DNA of 64,000 bases, taken from Flavobacterium foetidum. GTDB taxonomy: Bacteria; Bacteroidota; Bacteroidia; Flavobacteriales; Flavobacteriaceae. The notes under the pieces were generated by a model. It made no database searches. It was not told where the DNA came from and was given only the letters and a program-made list of their open reading frames with translations. The stretch is from assembly GCF_004634245.1 (NCBI RefSeq), contig NZ_SJTF01000013.1:1-64000 (forward strand), given 5' to 3'. The stretch's first letter is position 1; each line of letters begins with the position of its first letter. A program made the position numbers and the translations under genes. Below are positions 49,297 through 59,728 of this stretch, piece by piece.

Positions 49297-51488
49297 ATGA
49301 AAAATATCAATTTAGCAATTATATTGACTTTATCTCTTTTTTTAAGTTTTAATAATTCCTATTCGCGCAAAATAAACGAAGGTTTTAACAAATTACTTAA
49401 ATTAAAAACAAAAGATGCTTTTAGACCAAATTTAAGGAAAAGCACTAGCAAATCCTTAGCAATAGACCCTCCTAAGCTTACGGCTCGGGGAAATCAATTG
49501 TATTGCCCACAGACATCAATTAAGATAGTTACCGATATTAAAATCAGCCACGATGCTGCAGAAAACGGAACTCAGGCAGTTTACATACAGATTTCATCTG
49601 GCTATTCTGCCGATTTGAACGATTAGAATTGTCTAATCCTGCATTACATCCCACCATAACTGCGAACTGGGATGCATCAACAGGAAAATTAAGCCTTGTA
49701 AGCTCAACTATCGCAGTGAATGAGGTTTCTTATGATGATTTTACAGCCGCTATAAAAGATGTCATATTTACGAATTCTTCTGCTAACGCATCGGGCACAA
49801 GGACATTTTCGATTACTATCGGGCAGGCAAATTATTTACCTTCTACAGGTCATTATTATCTATACATTCCAAATGTCGGTGTCACCTGGACAAATGCCAG
49901 AGATTTAGCTGCAGCCAGCACTTACTATGGGCTTAAAGGTTATCTAGCCACAATATTATCTGCAGAGGAAGCCAAACTTATTGGAGAACAAGCCTCTGGA
50001 ACAGGCTGGATTGGTGGCAGTGATGCCGAAACAGAAGGCGTTTGGAAATGGGTTACAGGCCCAGAAGCCGGAACTATTTTCTGGAATGGAAACCAAAATG
50101 GCTCTACGCCAAATTTTGCATTTTGGAATTCCGGAGAGCCAAATCAGTTGGGCGATGAAGATTATGCACACATTACCCAACCTGGTGTTGGCATAAAAGG
50201 TTCATGGAACGATTTATCCAATACAGGGTCACTAAATCCTGGTGACAATTATCAGCCAAAAGGGTATATTGTCGAGTATGGCGGCATGCCGGGCGAGCCC
50301 GCTCTGGAAATCGCAACGAGCACAAAAATCACTATTCCGTCGGCCAATCCAAATACACCAAGACCCATCTGCGATTCGGGAAGTTTTACGTTGACAGCAT
50401 CAGGAACAACTGGAGCCATATTACGTTGGTTCGATGCTCCAACTGGTGGCAATTTATTAGGCACTGGAGACACCTATAATACGCCAATCATTAGTTCAAC
50501 CACAATATATTATGTAGATGCAGGCTGCGAAATCAACAGAAAACCTATAACGGCCACAGTAAATACGACCCCAGATAATCCTGTCGCCGCAACACCGATT
50601 TCCAGGTGTGGCTCAGGAAGCGTTACGCTTAATGCCTTAACCAATATGGGCATCATAAGCTGGTTCACAAGTGCCACAGGAGGAACAGCTATTTATACTG
50701 GAAATAGTTTTACTACACCCTCTCTTTCTTCTAATACAACTTATTACGCAGAAGCCTCAAACAGCGGTTGCGTCAACAACGCAAGAACAGCCGTAAACGT
50801 AGTAATTTATAAGCCGCCGACTGTAATGGATGAAAGCGAAATTTTGTGCGAGTCACAATCTATTACTCTTGATGCTGGTGTTTCAGGAATGACTTATCTG
50901 TGGTCGAATAGAGAAACCTCCCAAACCACGACAGCAACAACCGCAGGAGTCTATTCTGTTGAAGTTAAAAGTCCAGCACCAGAGAGTTGCAGCAGCATAA
51001 AAAAAATAACTGTTATAGAACATATCGCACCAAAAATAGCACGAATTGATGTTGATGGCACTAGCGCTGTTATTCAACCAGAAAAAACACAAGATTATTT
51101 TGAATATTCTGTAGACGGCATCTATTTTCAGGATTCTAATTCTTTTCATGATATTCCTGGTGGGTTGCAGACTGCTTACATAAGAGAAAAAAATGGTTGC
51201 GGATTAGCCATTAAGCAATTTGTTGTTTTGGTTTTTCCTTCTTTCTTCACTCCAAATAACGACTCTTACAATGATGTTTGGGAAATTACTGGAATGGAAA
51301 ATTATCCGAAGGCACAAGTCACTATATTTGACCGATATGGAAAATTGATTGTCGAGTTGAGTCAATATAAAATGGCATGGGACGGAACTTTTAACCAAAT
51401 TCCGCTTCCTGCTTCAGATTATTGGTACGCATTAAAAATCGATGATTCAATGCCTGTATTGCGGGGACATTTTACTTTAAAAAGGTGA
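49297..51488 (+). pseudogene. T9SS-secreted lectin-domain protein, interrupted by a frameshift
   Basis: Two frames together make one protein. 49297-49626 encodes a signal peptide (MKNINLAIILTLSLFLSFNN) and the first 109 residues, ending at a stop just after SGYSADLND. The next frame continues from about 49620 (RLELSNPALHPTITANWD) to 51488 with no good start of its own. A single-base deletion near 49620 explains this. The second part has a C-type lectin domain (YLATILSAEEAKLIGEQ, WIGGSDAETEG, SGEPNQLGDEDYA with the EPN sugar motif, SWND), Ig-like repeats, and a type B T9SS sorting domain at the end (FFTPNNDSYNDVWEI, IFDRYGKLIVE, WDGT, LPASDYWY, GHFTLKR). If intact it would be a roughly 730-residue surface adhesin. 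Confidence 0.85.
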
Positions 51489-51562
51489 TTTTTAATGAAG
51501 CAATGAGATAATTGCCATTTACTAAATGATACTAGTCGTATAATTAGCTAATTGACATACTA

Positions 51563-52696
51563 TTAGCTTAATTTTTTTCGGATTTCATTCAAGATATAAA
51601 TATAGTCTTCGTGGTTTTTTACAAAATCACGCTCAGAAACATCAATTATAAGAACATTTAAATTAGTTTGGGATTTTATATACTCTAAATAACCAATATT
51701 AATTTTGTCCAAATATTCCGATTCTATATTCTGTTCGTAACTTCTTCCTCTTTTTTTGATGTTTTGCAACAGCCGATCCGTATTTTGATATAAATAAATG
51801 TACAAATCCGGTTTTGGCATTTCTTTATAGATAATATCAAATAGATTTCTGTACAAACGATATTCGTCTTCTTGCAAAGTTATCTTAGCAAAAATCAAGG
51901 ATTTAAAAATATGATAGTCCGCTACAATGAAATCTTTAAACAAGTCAAACTGCGCCAAATCATCAGACAATTGCTGATAGCGATCGGCTAGAAAAGACAT
52001 TTCGAGCGGAAAAGCATACCTGCCTTGGTCTCTATAAAATTTAGGCAAAAACGGATTATCTGCAAACCGTTCCAAAACTGTTTTGGCATTAAAATCTTCC
52101 GCAATTTTATTGACTAAAGTGGTTTTTCCTGCGCCAATGTTCCCCTCAAAAGCAATATAGTTGAAATGGTCTAATGGAATTTCCTTTAAAGGATTTTTCA
52201 AGCCCTTAACTGCCGTACAAACACTTTCATCGGGCGAGAGAGCTATGAGTTCTGAAATTGACTTGTTTAAAACCGGATGTCTCCAATCTAATTGTAAATC
52301 CAGCATCGGCAATAATACAAAATTGCGATTCTGCATTAGAGGATGAGGAATTTGAAGTTTTTCTGAATCGATAATTTGATTATCAAAAACAATCAAATCG
52401 ATATCTATAATTCGTGATTGGTATCCTTCCTGATTAGAACGGATTCTGCCCAGTTGTTTTTCAACCTTCAAAACAAGATTAAGCACTTTATGAGCCGCTA
52501 AATTGGTATGCATCAAAAGTGCGCAATTGTAAAAAGCATCACTTTCAAAACCCCATGCTGGAGTTTCATAAAGTTCAGAAACCTTAACAACTGTCCCTAC
52601 TTCTTCATGAATTAAATCGATACATTTTTGGATGTTTTCCAGTCTGTTTCCCTGATTGCTGCCTAACGATAAAACGACTTGATGCTGTGACTTCAT
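51563..52696 (-). CDS. FolK-deoxynucleoside kinase fusion
   Basis: The 377-residue protein joins two enzymes. Residues 1-165 are HPPK (FolK): VVLSLGSNQGNRLENI, ELYETPAWGF, FYNCALL, LGRIRSNQEGYQSRIIDIDL (catalytic Asps at about 98-100) and IPHPLMQNRNFVLLP. Residues 177-377 are a deoxynucleoside kinase: P-loop FEGNIGAGKTTL (183-194), LERFADNPFLPKFY, the substrate region EMSFLADRYQQL, and a lid with KKRGRSYEQNIESEYL. The first makes the pyrophosphate folate precursor; the second phosphorylates deoxyadenosine/deoxyguanosine-type nucleosides for dNTP salvage. The fused form is seen in other Bacteroidota. Both enzymes use ATP. Confidence 0.92.
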   Translation of the reverse strand: MKSQHQVVLSLGSNQGNRLENIQKCIDLIHEEVGTVVKVSELYETPAWGFESDAFYNCALLMHTNLAAHKVLNLVLKVEKQLGRIRSNQEGYQSRIIDIDLIVFDNQIIDSEKLQIPHPLMQNRNFVLLPMLDLQLDWRHPVLNKSISELIALSPDESVCTAVKGLKNPLKEIPLDHFNYIAFEGNIGAGKTTLVNKIAEDFNAKTVLERFADNPFLPKFYRDQGRYAFPLEMSFLADRYQQLSDDLAQFDLFKDFIVADYHIFKSLIFAKITLQEDEYRLYRNLFDIIYKEMPKPDLYIYLYQNTDRLLQNIKKRGRSYEQNIESEYLDKINIGYLEYIKSQTNLNVLIIDVSERDFVKNHEDYIYILNEIRKKLS

Positions 52697-52753
52697 AATT
52701 AATGCAAATTAACTAAAACTATTTAGAATTAGCTACATTATTTAATTCAGTAC

Positions 52754-53950
52754 TTAGAAGTTTCCAACTATCTCAAAATCTTTTTTATTTTCTTTTTTAT
52801 CCAAAACCTTTTGCAAAAAATCTTTCAATTCAATTGTTAGCGGCAACTGATTCTGGCTTTTCCAAAATTGCTCTGAATAGGGAAATTTTACTTTAAAAAT
52901 ATCTTTATCCATAGACAAATTAGAGTTTGCTTTTGCCGCAATAAAACTATTGGTTACAAAATATTGAGTAGAATAATCATAAGTTGCCTTTTGCATCTTT
53001 TCATTTCCTCTTATTTCAACCTTAACTTCAGAATTGGCATTGTTTAAGTAATATTTTCCAACAGCAGCATTCTTTTTATAATTGGAAGTTCTCTTAAAAC
53101 TTGTCGTTCTGTATTCTACTTTTCCATCTTTGCTGTAAGGCACTTTTTCTGGATCATCATAAAAATCAAAATAGGTTTCGACTATTGCATAATCTGCTTT
53201 ATGAATCACAAAATAACCACTGGTCTTCTGAGCCATCGAGTTGGGTTCTTTTTTGAGAAAACTAATTTTAAAATAATCTGCCCCAATATTTTTTTGCTGC
53301 GTCAACTCAAATTCCTCAAATTCGATATAAATGAGAGCGTTTAAATCAAATAATTTATCAAAACTTTGAAATTTAAAATATACAAAATCCGATTTTTCAG
53401 AAATGCCTACTTTTCTCATATTCAAAACCTCGACTTCAGATTTATTATCCGGCTGGCTTTTTGTTTTAAAAATACTCTTTCTGGAAACCTTTCCGTAAAT
53501 ATCCTGAAGTCTCGCCACTTCATTGTTTTTTTCTAAAATACATCTTAAAAAGAAATTTTCCTGATAAGGCTCTAAAACATAGTTTTCTTTCAACTTAGAA
53601 TATGCTTTTTTTAGTATCGCAAATTCCTGCCCTACAACTACTTCATCAAGCTCTACTAATTTAGGTTGTAAAAAAATAGTATCTAGATTTTTTAACTGTT
53701 GCAAACTTGTTTTTAACTCTTCATAACCAAGGAGACTAAAGCAAACATCTTCTCTATTGGAAATAAAAGAAAAAACACCTTCTTGATTTGTTAATGAATT
53801 ATCAGTTTCATTATAAACGCTAACATTTTCCAAAGGTCTTTTTGATGATTTATCTACAACAACTTTTGTTATTTGAGTTTTTTGAGCCACAATTAAAAAA
53901 CTATTAAACAAGAAAAAGAATCCAAAAACTATTATTTTATTCATACTCAT
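52754..53950 (-). CDS. Carboxypeptidase-regulatory-like domain protein
   Basis: The 398-residue product has a signal peptide (MNKIIVFGFFFLFNSFLIVA from the second ATG) and then a CarboxypepD_reg-like beta-sandwich (about 25-100: KTQITKVVVDKSSKRPLENVSVYN, here spanning 24 positions, and SLTNQEGVFSF, LGYEEL). The rest (100-398) is a beta-rich region with VELDEVVVGQ, as at the TonB-like end of such domains, and no barrel. These are secreted or outer-membrane-linked proteins of unknown function in Bacteroidota. It is a single gene, its -7 box very close to the start. Confidence 0.82.
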   Translation of the reverse strand: MSMNKIIVFGFFFLFNSFLIVAQKTQITKVVVDKSSKRPLENVSVYNETDNSLTNQEGVFSFISNREDVCFSLLGYEELKTSLQQLKNLDTIFLQPKLVELDEVVVGQEFAILKKAYSKLKENYVLEPYQENFFLRCILEKNNEVARLQDIYGKVSRKSIFKTKSQPDNKSEVEVLNMRKVGISEKSDFVYFKFQSFDKLFDLNALIYIEFEEFELTQQKNIGADYFKISFLKKEPNSMAQKTSGYFVIHKADYAIVETYFDFYDDPEKVPYSKDGKVEYRTTSFKRTSNYKKNAAVGKYYLNNANSEVKVEIRGNEKMQKATYDYSTQYFVTNSFIAAKANSNLSMDKDIFKVKFPYSEQFWKSQNQLPLTIELKDFLQKVLDKKENKKDFEIVGNF

Positions 53951-53961
53951 GAAATTAAAAT

Positions 53962-53969
53962 CAAATATA
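53962..53969 (-). promoter_or_regulatory. -7 box of the carboxypeptidase-regulatory-like gene
   Basis: The minus strand reads TATATTTG only 11 bp before the first ATG (53950), so the transcript would be almost leaderless or start translation at the second ATG (53944). Confidence 0.45.
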
Positions 53970-54078
53970 TAAAAAACTTACATTACGAATATTTATCTTA
54001 CAAACAAAGGAGTCTAAAAGCCAGGATTAAAAATAAACATTTCCTAAATCGTCTAATCAAATTCAATCTTATTTCAAT

Positions 54079-54086
54079 TATATTTG
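54079..54086 (+). promoter_or_regulatory. -7 box of sppA
   Basis: TATATTTG matches TAnnTTTG, 44 bp before the ATG. Confidence 0.5.
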
Positions 54087-54130
54087 TAACAAACCAGCCA
54101 TTTTAGCTACTTATTTAAAAAAAGATACTT

Positions 54131-55888
54131 ATGAAATTTTTAGGAAATGTACTTGCCACTGTAATTGGTATTTTTGTCTTTATGATGCTCTCCTTTTTTG
54201 GAGTGATTCTTATTGGCGCCATTTTCGGTGGAGATGATAAAGTCTCTGTTAAGTCTGATTCGGTTATCGAATTAAACCTCAAACAGATTAACAATGATTA
54301 TGCAGGAAAATATAAAGATCCGTGGGTTACTGTTTTCTCCGACAAAAAAGGAGTCGGACTAACAGATGTAATCAATGCGATTGAAGCAGCGAAAACCGAT
54401 GATAAAATCAAAGGAATTTCGATTTTAAATGACGAATCTTCTCTTGGACTCGCACAATACAAAGATTTGAGAAATGCACTTGAAAGTTTTAAAAAATCAG
54501 GGAAATTTGTGTGGGCTTACTCTAATACCTATTCTCAGAAAGAATACTATTTGACTTCTGTAGCCAATAAAATCTACATTAATCCTGCAGGAGATTTAGA
54601 TTTTAAAGGCCTTTCGTCTGAAATCATGTTTTTCAAGGATTTTCAGGACAAATCGGGCATTCATATGGAAGTGATCCGTCATGGGAAATACAAAAGTGCC
54701 GTCGAGCCCTTTTTAGAAAACAAAATGAGTGATGCCAACAGAGAACAGATTACAGCGCTTTTGAACTCAATCTGGTCTACGGTTTCAAGCGATATTTCAA
54801 AAAGCAGAAATATTCCTCTCGACAAATTAAACCAAATTGCAGACGGCTTATTGGCCAGAACTCCCGAAATGGCTAAAGCACAGAATCTGGTTGATATCGT
54901 GGCTTATGAAGATGTTTACCACAACGCTATTCGAAAAGCCCTAAAAGTTGATGCTGACGAAGATTACAATAAAATCTCCATTTTAGATTATACCCAAAAC
55001 CATGTAACCACAGCATTGACTGATACAGCAAGCGACCAGATTGCTATTATTTACGCTCAAGGCGAAATTGCCAGCGGAGAAGGTGATGTAAACGTTATTG
55101 GAGAAGGCTCAATGCGACGTTCGCTACAAGAAGCCAGAAAAAATGACGATGTAAAGGCAATCGTTTTGAGAATCGACAGTCCGGGAGGAAGCGCTCTAAC
55201 TTCTGACTTAATCTGGAGAGAAATTGAAATTACCAAAAAAGTAAAACCTGTAGTGGTTTCTATGGGTAATTATGCGGCGTCGGGCGGCTATTATATTGCC
55301 TGTAATGCCGACAAAATATTTGCAGAAAGCAATACTATTACAGGCTCAATTGGTGTTTTCGGAATGCTGCCAAACTTTACTCCTTTGGCAAACAAATTAG
55401 GAATTAATTCTGAACAGGTTAAAACACACCAAAACGCCGCAAATTATAGTCCGTTTGTGCCAATCGACGAAAAATTTAAAGCATTTACTTTAGAAGGTGT
55501 AGAAAAAATCTACAACACATTTGTAACTCACGTAGCTGAAGGCCGAAAAATGACTTTTGAACAAGTTGACGCTATTGCTCAAGGTAGAGTCTGGTCTGGA
55601 ACAGAAGCTTTAAAGTTAGGATTGGTAGATAAAATTGGAGGGCTTAATGACGCTATTGCTGAAGCGGCTCGAATTGCAAAAATCAAAAAATATAGCACTC
55701 AAAATTATCCTGAATACGAGAAAAAATTCAACGAGCTTTTTGCTAATATGCCTTTTGCAAAATCAAAAGAAACTTTTATTAAAGAAGAAATCGGCGAGGA
55801 AAATTATCAATTGATCGAGCAGGTTAAGAAATTCCAAAAGCAAAAAGGTGTTCAGGCTGTACTACCTTTTCAAATCAGTATTCATTAA
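54131..55888 (+). CDS. sppA: Signal peptide peptidase SppA, 67K type
   Basis: The 585-residue protein has an N-terminal membrane anchor (about 7-31) and two tandem ClpP-fold S49 domains, the long bacterial type. The catalytic pair are Lys188 in HGKYKSAVEPF (N-domain) and Ser384 in NYAASGGYYIAC (C-domain), spaced as in E. coli SppA. It degrades signal peptides left in the inner membrane after protein export. The stop is 12 bp before the alpha/beta hydrolase gene, which is probably cotranscribed. Confidence 0.95.
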   Translation: MKFLGNVLATVIGIFVFMMLSFFGVILIGAIFGGDDKVSVKSDSVIELNLKQINNDYAGKYKDPWVTVFSDKKGVGLTDVINAIEAAKTDDKIKGISILNDESSLGLAQYKDLRNALESFKKSGKFVWAYSNTYSQKEYYLTSVANKIYINPAGDLDFKGLSSEIMFFKDFQDKSGIHMEVIRHGKYKSAVEPFLENKMSDANREQITALLNSIWSTVSSDISKSRNIPLDKLNQIADGLLARTPEMAKAQNLVDIVAYEDVYHNAIRKALKVDADEDYNKISILDYTQNHVTTALTDTASDQIAIIYAQGEIASGEGDVNVIGEGSMRRSLQEARKNDDVKAIVLRIDSPGGSALTSDLIWREIEITKKVKPVVVSMGNYAASGGYYIACNADKIFAESNTITGSIGVFGMLPNFTPLANKLGINSEQVKTHQNAANYSPFVPIDEKFKAFTLEGVEKIYNTFVTHVAEGRKMTFEQVDAIAQGRVWSGTEALKLGLVDKIGGLNDAIAEAARIAKIKKYSTQNYPEYEKKFNELFANMPFAKSKETFIKEEIGEENYQLIEQVKKFQKQKGVQAVLPFQISIH

Positions 55889-55900
55889 TAAGGTTGAGAT

Positions 55901-56848
55901 ATGAATAAGGTAATTTTATTTCTTACCGCACTTTTTCTTACTGTATTAAATGCACAAGAAAAAAAAGAGATTGCCTTTAAGGAATCGCCAGTAACTTTAA
56001 AGATCAATATTGATCAATTGTACGGAACTCTGACCACTCCTGATCTATCGGCCAAGTACCCTGTTGCCTTAATTATTGCTGGGTCTGGTCCTACAGATCG
56101 GAATGGGAATAACCCTATGATGAAAAACAATTCTCTGAAAATGCTGGCTGAGGCTTTAGCTAAAAACGGAATTGCATCTTTACGTTTTGACAAGAGAGGA
56201 ATTGGAGAAAGCAAAGCTTCTGCCGTTTCTGAAGATGTTCTGGTTTTTGAAAATTATACTGAAGACGCCAAAAGCTGGATCAATTTTCTGAAACAAGACA
56301 AACGTTTTTCAAAATTAATTGTAATCGGCCACAGCGAAGGCTCATTGATCGGAATGATTGCCGGCTCAAAAGCTGATAAATTTATTTCGATTGCTGGAGC
56401 AGGAGAATCTGCAGACAAAACCATTAAAGCGCAGATTGCATCGAAGTCAATGAAACCGATTGAGGACATGACTTTTCCGATTATCGACAGTTTAAAAAAC
56501 GGATACAAAGTAAAAAAAATCGACCCGATGTTGAATTCTCTTTTTAGACCAAGCATTCAGCCTTATTTGATTTCGTGGTTCAAATACGATCCTCAGACAG
56601 AAATAAAAAAATTGCCGATACCAATTTTGATTTTACAAGGAAATAAAGATTTACAGATAAATGCTCAAGATGCAGAAAATCTTTCTAAGGCCAGTAAAAA
56701 TTCGGAACTGTTTATTATTGACAAGATGAACCATATTATGAAAATTATTGAAGGAGACCAGCAAGCCAATATGGAAAGTTACAATAACGAGACGCTTCCA
56801 ATTTCTGAAACATTAGTCAATAAAATTGTTTCGTTCATTCAGAAATAG
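55901..56848 (+). CDS. Secreted alpha/beta hydrolase
   Basis: The 315-residue product begins with a signal peptide (MNKVILFLTALFLTVLNAQ) and then an alpha/beta hydrolase domain: ALIIAGSGPTDRNGNNP (oxyanion-hole region), LRFDKRGIGES, the nucleophile Ser in VIGHSEGSLIG (about residue 146), a likely catalytic Asp in LQGNKDLQI and His in MNHIMK. The GxSxGS elbow resembles periplasmic serine esterases. The substrate is unknown. It sits 12 bp behind sppA and is followed by a terminator. Confidence 0.88.
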   Translation: MNKVILFLTALFLTVLNAQEKKEIAFKESPVTLKINIDQLYGTLTTPDLSAKYPVALIIAGSGPTDRNGNNPMMKNNSLKMLAEALAKNGIASLRFDKRGIGESKASAVSEDVLVFENYTEDAKSWINFLKQDKRFSKLIVIGHSEGSLIGMIAGSKADKFISIAGAGESADKTIKAQIASKSMKPIEDMTFPIIDSLKNGYKVKKIDPMLNSLFRPSIQPYLISWFKYDPQTEIKKLPIPILILQGNKDLQINAQDAENLSKASKNSELFIIDKMNHIMKIIEGDQQANMESYNNETLPISETLVNKIVSFIQK

Positions 56849-56871
56849 ACTTTTAAAATAAAAACCATCTC

Positions 56872-56907
56872 AAATCCGTTTAAGTAATTTAGACGGATTT
56901 TTTTATT
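56872..56907 (+). terminator. Terminator of the sppA-hydrolase operon
   Basis: An 8-bp stem AAATCCGT/ACGGATTT (56872-56879 with 56893-56900) with an inner TAA/TTA pair and a T run. Confidence 0.8.
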
Positions 56908-56974
56908 TAACAATACTAAATAAAATTCTTACATTTTTAAGAAAAATTTATCTTCAAACTGAAGTAAAAAAAAC

Positions 56975-56982
56975 TATTTTTG
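56975..56982 (+). promoter_or_regulatory. -7 box of the AsmA-family gene
   Basis: TATTTTTG followed by C, 39 bp before the ATG. No TTG at -33. Confidence 0.5.
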
Positions 56983-57021
56983 CAAGAGTCGATTTTAAGT
57001 TAAACCCACAAATCTATTTAT

Positions 57022-59625
57022 ATGTTAAAGAAAATTTTAAAAATAAGTGCCATTGTCCTTGTGGTGTTTATTGCTGCATTATTTGCGATTCCGTATTTCT
57101 TTAAGGATCAGATTAAAGCCAAAATTACCGAAGCCATCAACGAAAGCGTCGATGCTAAAGTAAGTTTTAATGATGCCGATTTAAGCTTGTTTAAAAACTT
57201 TCCCAATGCAACAGTTGGAATAGATAAGCTTGTGATTATCAACAAAGCTCCTTTTGAAGGGGACACCTTGGTTTCTCTTGGCGAATTGAACTTAAAAATG
57301 AGTATAAAAGAACTTTTTAAAGGCAAGGACGAACCCTTAAACATTCAGGGAATCAGTTCAACAAACGGATTAATCAATATTATTTTTAACAAAGATGGTG
57401 TCGGAAACTTTGATATCGCTCTAAAAGATAAAAAAGAAGACGATAAGAAAGACGAAGCGAGCAAACCGCTTTCGTTGAAAATTCAAAATTATAAGATTGA
57501 AAACTTTACATTTAGATATATTGATCAGGGTTCTAAAATCAAAATGGTTATTGACAGCTTAAACCATGAAGGAACAGGCGATTTTACCAATTCAAAACTA
57601 GACTTGAATACAAAAACTACCGCTAAAGTTTCATTAGATATGGATAAAATGAATTACATGAAAAATGTAAAACTCACTTTAGACGCTGTACTCGGAATTG
57701 ACTTAGATCAAAGCAAATATACATTTAAAGAAAACAAAGCTTTAATCAATCAGTTGCCATTGGAGTTTGACGGATACATCCAAATGGCCGAAAACAAACA
57801 GATTTATGACCTGAAATTTAAAACCCCTACTTCATCGTTTACCAATTTCTTAGGTTTGATTCCGTCTGCTTATGCTTCCAGCTTGGAGGGGGTAAAAACT
57901 ACAGGAGATTTTACGGTTAATGGTTTTGCAAAAGGCGAACTAACAGAAACAACTGTTCCAAAATTTAATATAGAAATCGCTTCAAACAACTCTTCTTTCC
58001 AATATCCTAACCTGCCGAAATCGGTTCAAAATATTGTAATCGACACCAAAATCATTAATGAAACCGGAATTCTGAATGACACTTACGTAAATTTGGACAA
58101 GCTTTCATTTAGAATCGATCAAGATGTTTTTAGTGCTAAAGCGAATATCAAAAACATTACTGTCAATCCAATTGTTGATGCGGCATTGAAAGGAACTATT
58201 AATCTTGCAAATCTTTCAAAAGCATATCCAATCAAATTAGACAAACCTTTGGCCGGTATTTTAAAAGCAGATGTTACTACCAACTTTGATATGGCTTCTG
58301 TAGAAAAAAGCCAATACCAAAATATCAAAAATGCAGGAACGATGAGTTTATCAGGATTCAAATATACTGATGAAAACAACAAATCAATGAACATCAGCAC
58401 CGCTTTGGTTGAATTTAATCCGAGTAAAATCAATTTAAAACAATTTGATGCTACAACAGGAAAAAGCGACATCAGCATAAATGGAGTTCTGGAGAATTTC
58501 TACGGCTTTATGTTTAAAAAACAAGAACTTAAAGGAAATTTCAACATGAGCTCGAACCAACTGGCTGTTGATGATTTTATGACTTCTGGAGAACCTGCTA
58601 AAACGGAAACCAAAACGCCAGCAAAACCAGCTGAAGCCATGAAAATTCCGGCATTCTTAAATTGTACTTTAAATGCAAAAGCTACAACTGTTTTATATGA
58701 TAATTTAAAACTTAAGGATGTTTCTGGAAAATTACTGATTAAAGACGAAAAAGCAACTTTAGAGAACTTTAAAACTTCAATTTTTGGTGGCTCTATCGGA
58801 TTGACAGGTACTGTTTCTACCAAAGAAAAAGTACCAACTTTTGACATGAATCTTGGTTTTAATCAGGTAGATATTTCTCAGACGTTTACTCAATTGGATA
58901 TGATGAAAAAAATGGCTCCGATTGCTGGAATCATTAACGGAAAACTAAATTCAACAATCAAATTAAACGGTAATCTCGATGCGAAAGAGTTGACTCCAGA
59001 TCTAAAATCGATTTCTGGAGATTTATTAGGACAATTGCTTTCTACAACAGTAAATCCTCAAAACTCTACGCTTTTAAGTTCATTAAGTTCTAATGTTAAG
59101 TTCTTAGATTTAAACAAATTGAACTTAAACGATTTAAAAATGGCCTTAAGCTTTGATAACGGAAAAGTAAACGTAAAACCATTTGACATCAAATATCAAG
59201 ACATCAAGGCAACTGTAGGCGGTACGCATGGTTTTGACCAAACGATGAATTACACCATCAAGTTTGATGTTCCGGCAAAATATTTAGGAACTGAAGCTAA
59301 TAATTTAATCGCCAAATTATCACCAGCAGATGCTGCAAAACTGGACAATATCCCGATTAACGCTGTACTTACAGGAAACTTCTCGAATCCTAAAATCAGC
59401 ACAGATATGAAAACTGCGGTGGCAAGCTTAACAACACAATTGGTGAATCAGCAGAAAGAAAAATTAACTCAAAAAGGAACTGCAGCGCTAACCGATTTAA
59501 TCAATAAAAACACTAAAGCTAAGGATACAACACAAGCAGCAAAAACAGAAAAGGAGCAAAAAACCCAAGAAGCTACCAAAAAAGCGAGCGACTTGATTAA
59601 TGGCCTTTTCAAGAAAAAGAATTAA
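57022..59625 (+). CDS. AsmA family envelope protein
   Basis: The 867-residue protein has an N-terminal membrane anchor (about 6-27) and then the AsmA start region FFKDQIKAKITEAINESVDAKVSFNDADLSLFKNFP (given by position, about 28-63), followed by a long beta-rich body with repeated strands and an Ala/Lys-rich C-terminal tail (about 815-867). The AsmA C-terminal region (GGSIGLTGTVSTKE, SGDLLGQLLSTTV) is present. AsmA/TamB relatives form lipid-conducting bridges or help outer-membrane assembly. It is a single gene between terminators. Confidence 0.88.
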   Translation: MLKKILKISAIVLVVFIAALFAIPYFFKDQIKAKITEAINESVDAKVSFNDADLSLFKNFPNATVGIDKLVIINKAPFEGDTLVSLGELNLKMSIKELFKGKDEPLNIQGISSTNGLINIIFNKDGVGNFDIALKDKKEDDKKDEASKPLSLKIQNYKIENFTFRYIDQGSKIKMVIDSLNHEGTGDFTNSKLDLNTKTTAKVSLDMDKMNYMKNVKLTLDAVLGIDLDQSKYTFKENKALINQLPLEFDGYIQMAENKQIYDLKFKTPTSSFTNFLGLIPSAYASSLEGVKTTGDFTVNGFAKGELTETTVPKFNIEIASNNSSFQYPNLPKSVQNIVIDTKIINETGILNDTYVNLDKLSFRIDQDVFSAKANIKNITVNPIVDAALKGTINLANLSKAYPIKLDKPLAGILKADVTTNFDMASVEKSQYQNIKNAGTMSLSGFKYTDENNKSMNISTALVEFNPSKINLKQFDATTGKSDISINGVLENFYGFMFKKQELKGNFNMSSNQLAVDDFMTSGEPAKTETKTPAKPAEAMKIPAFLNCTLNAKATTVLYDNLKLKDVSGKLLIKDEKATLENFKTSIFGGSIGLTGTVSTKEKVPTFDMNLGFNQVDISQTFTQLDMMKKMAPIAGIINGKLNSTIKLNGNLDAKELTPDLKSISGDLLGQLLSTTVNPQNSTLLSSLSSNVKFLDLNKLNLNDLKMALSFDNGKVNVKPFDIKYQDIKATVGGTHGFDQTMNYTIKFDVPAKYLGTEANNLIAKLSPADAAKLDNIPINAVLTGNFSNPKISTDMKTAVASLTTQLVNQQKEKLTQKGTAALTDLINKNTKAKDTTQAAKTEKEQKTQEATKKASDLINGLFKKKN

Positions 59626-59660
59626 TATTCTAAAGCTTAGTTGCGACATATTTTTCACAT

Positions 59661-59703
59661 AAAAAAATCCTGTTCTTAATTCGATAAGAACAGGATTTTT
59701 ATT
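59661..59703. terminator. Bidirectional terminator
   Basis: A 16-bp perfect stem (59663-59678 with 59685-59700) with a 6-base loop and A/T runs on both sides, between the convergent AsmA and glycosyltransferase genes. Confidence 0.93.
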
Positions 59704-59728
59704 TAGCAGAAAGAAATTCTTATAGCAT

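Noticed and set aside
49600..49640. Programmed -1 frameshift in the lectin protein
   Set aside because: There is no X-XXY-YYZ slippery site or following strong hairpin; a simple deletion or read error is enough.
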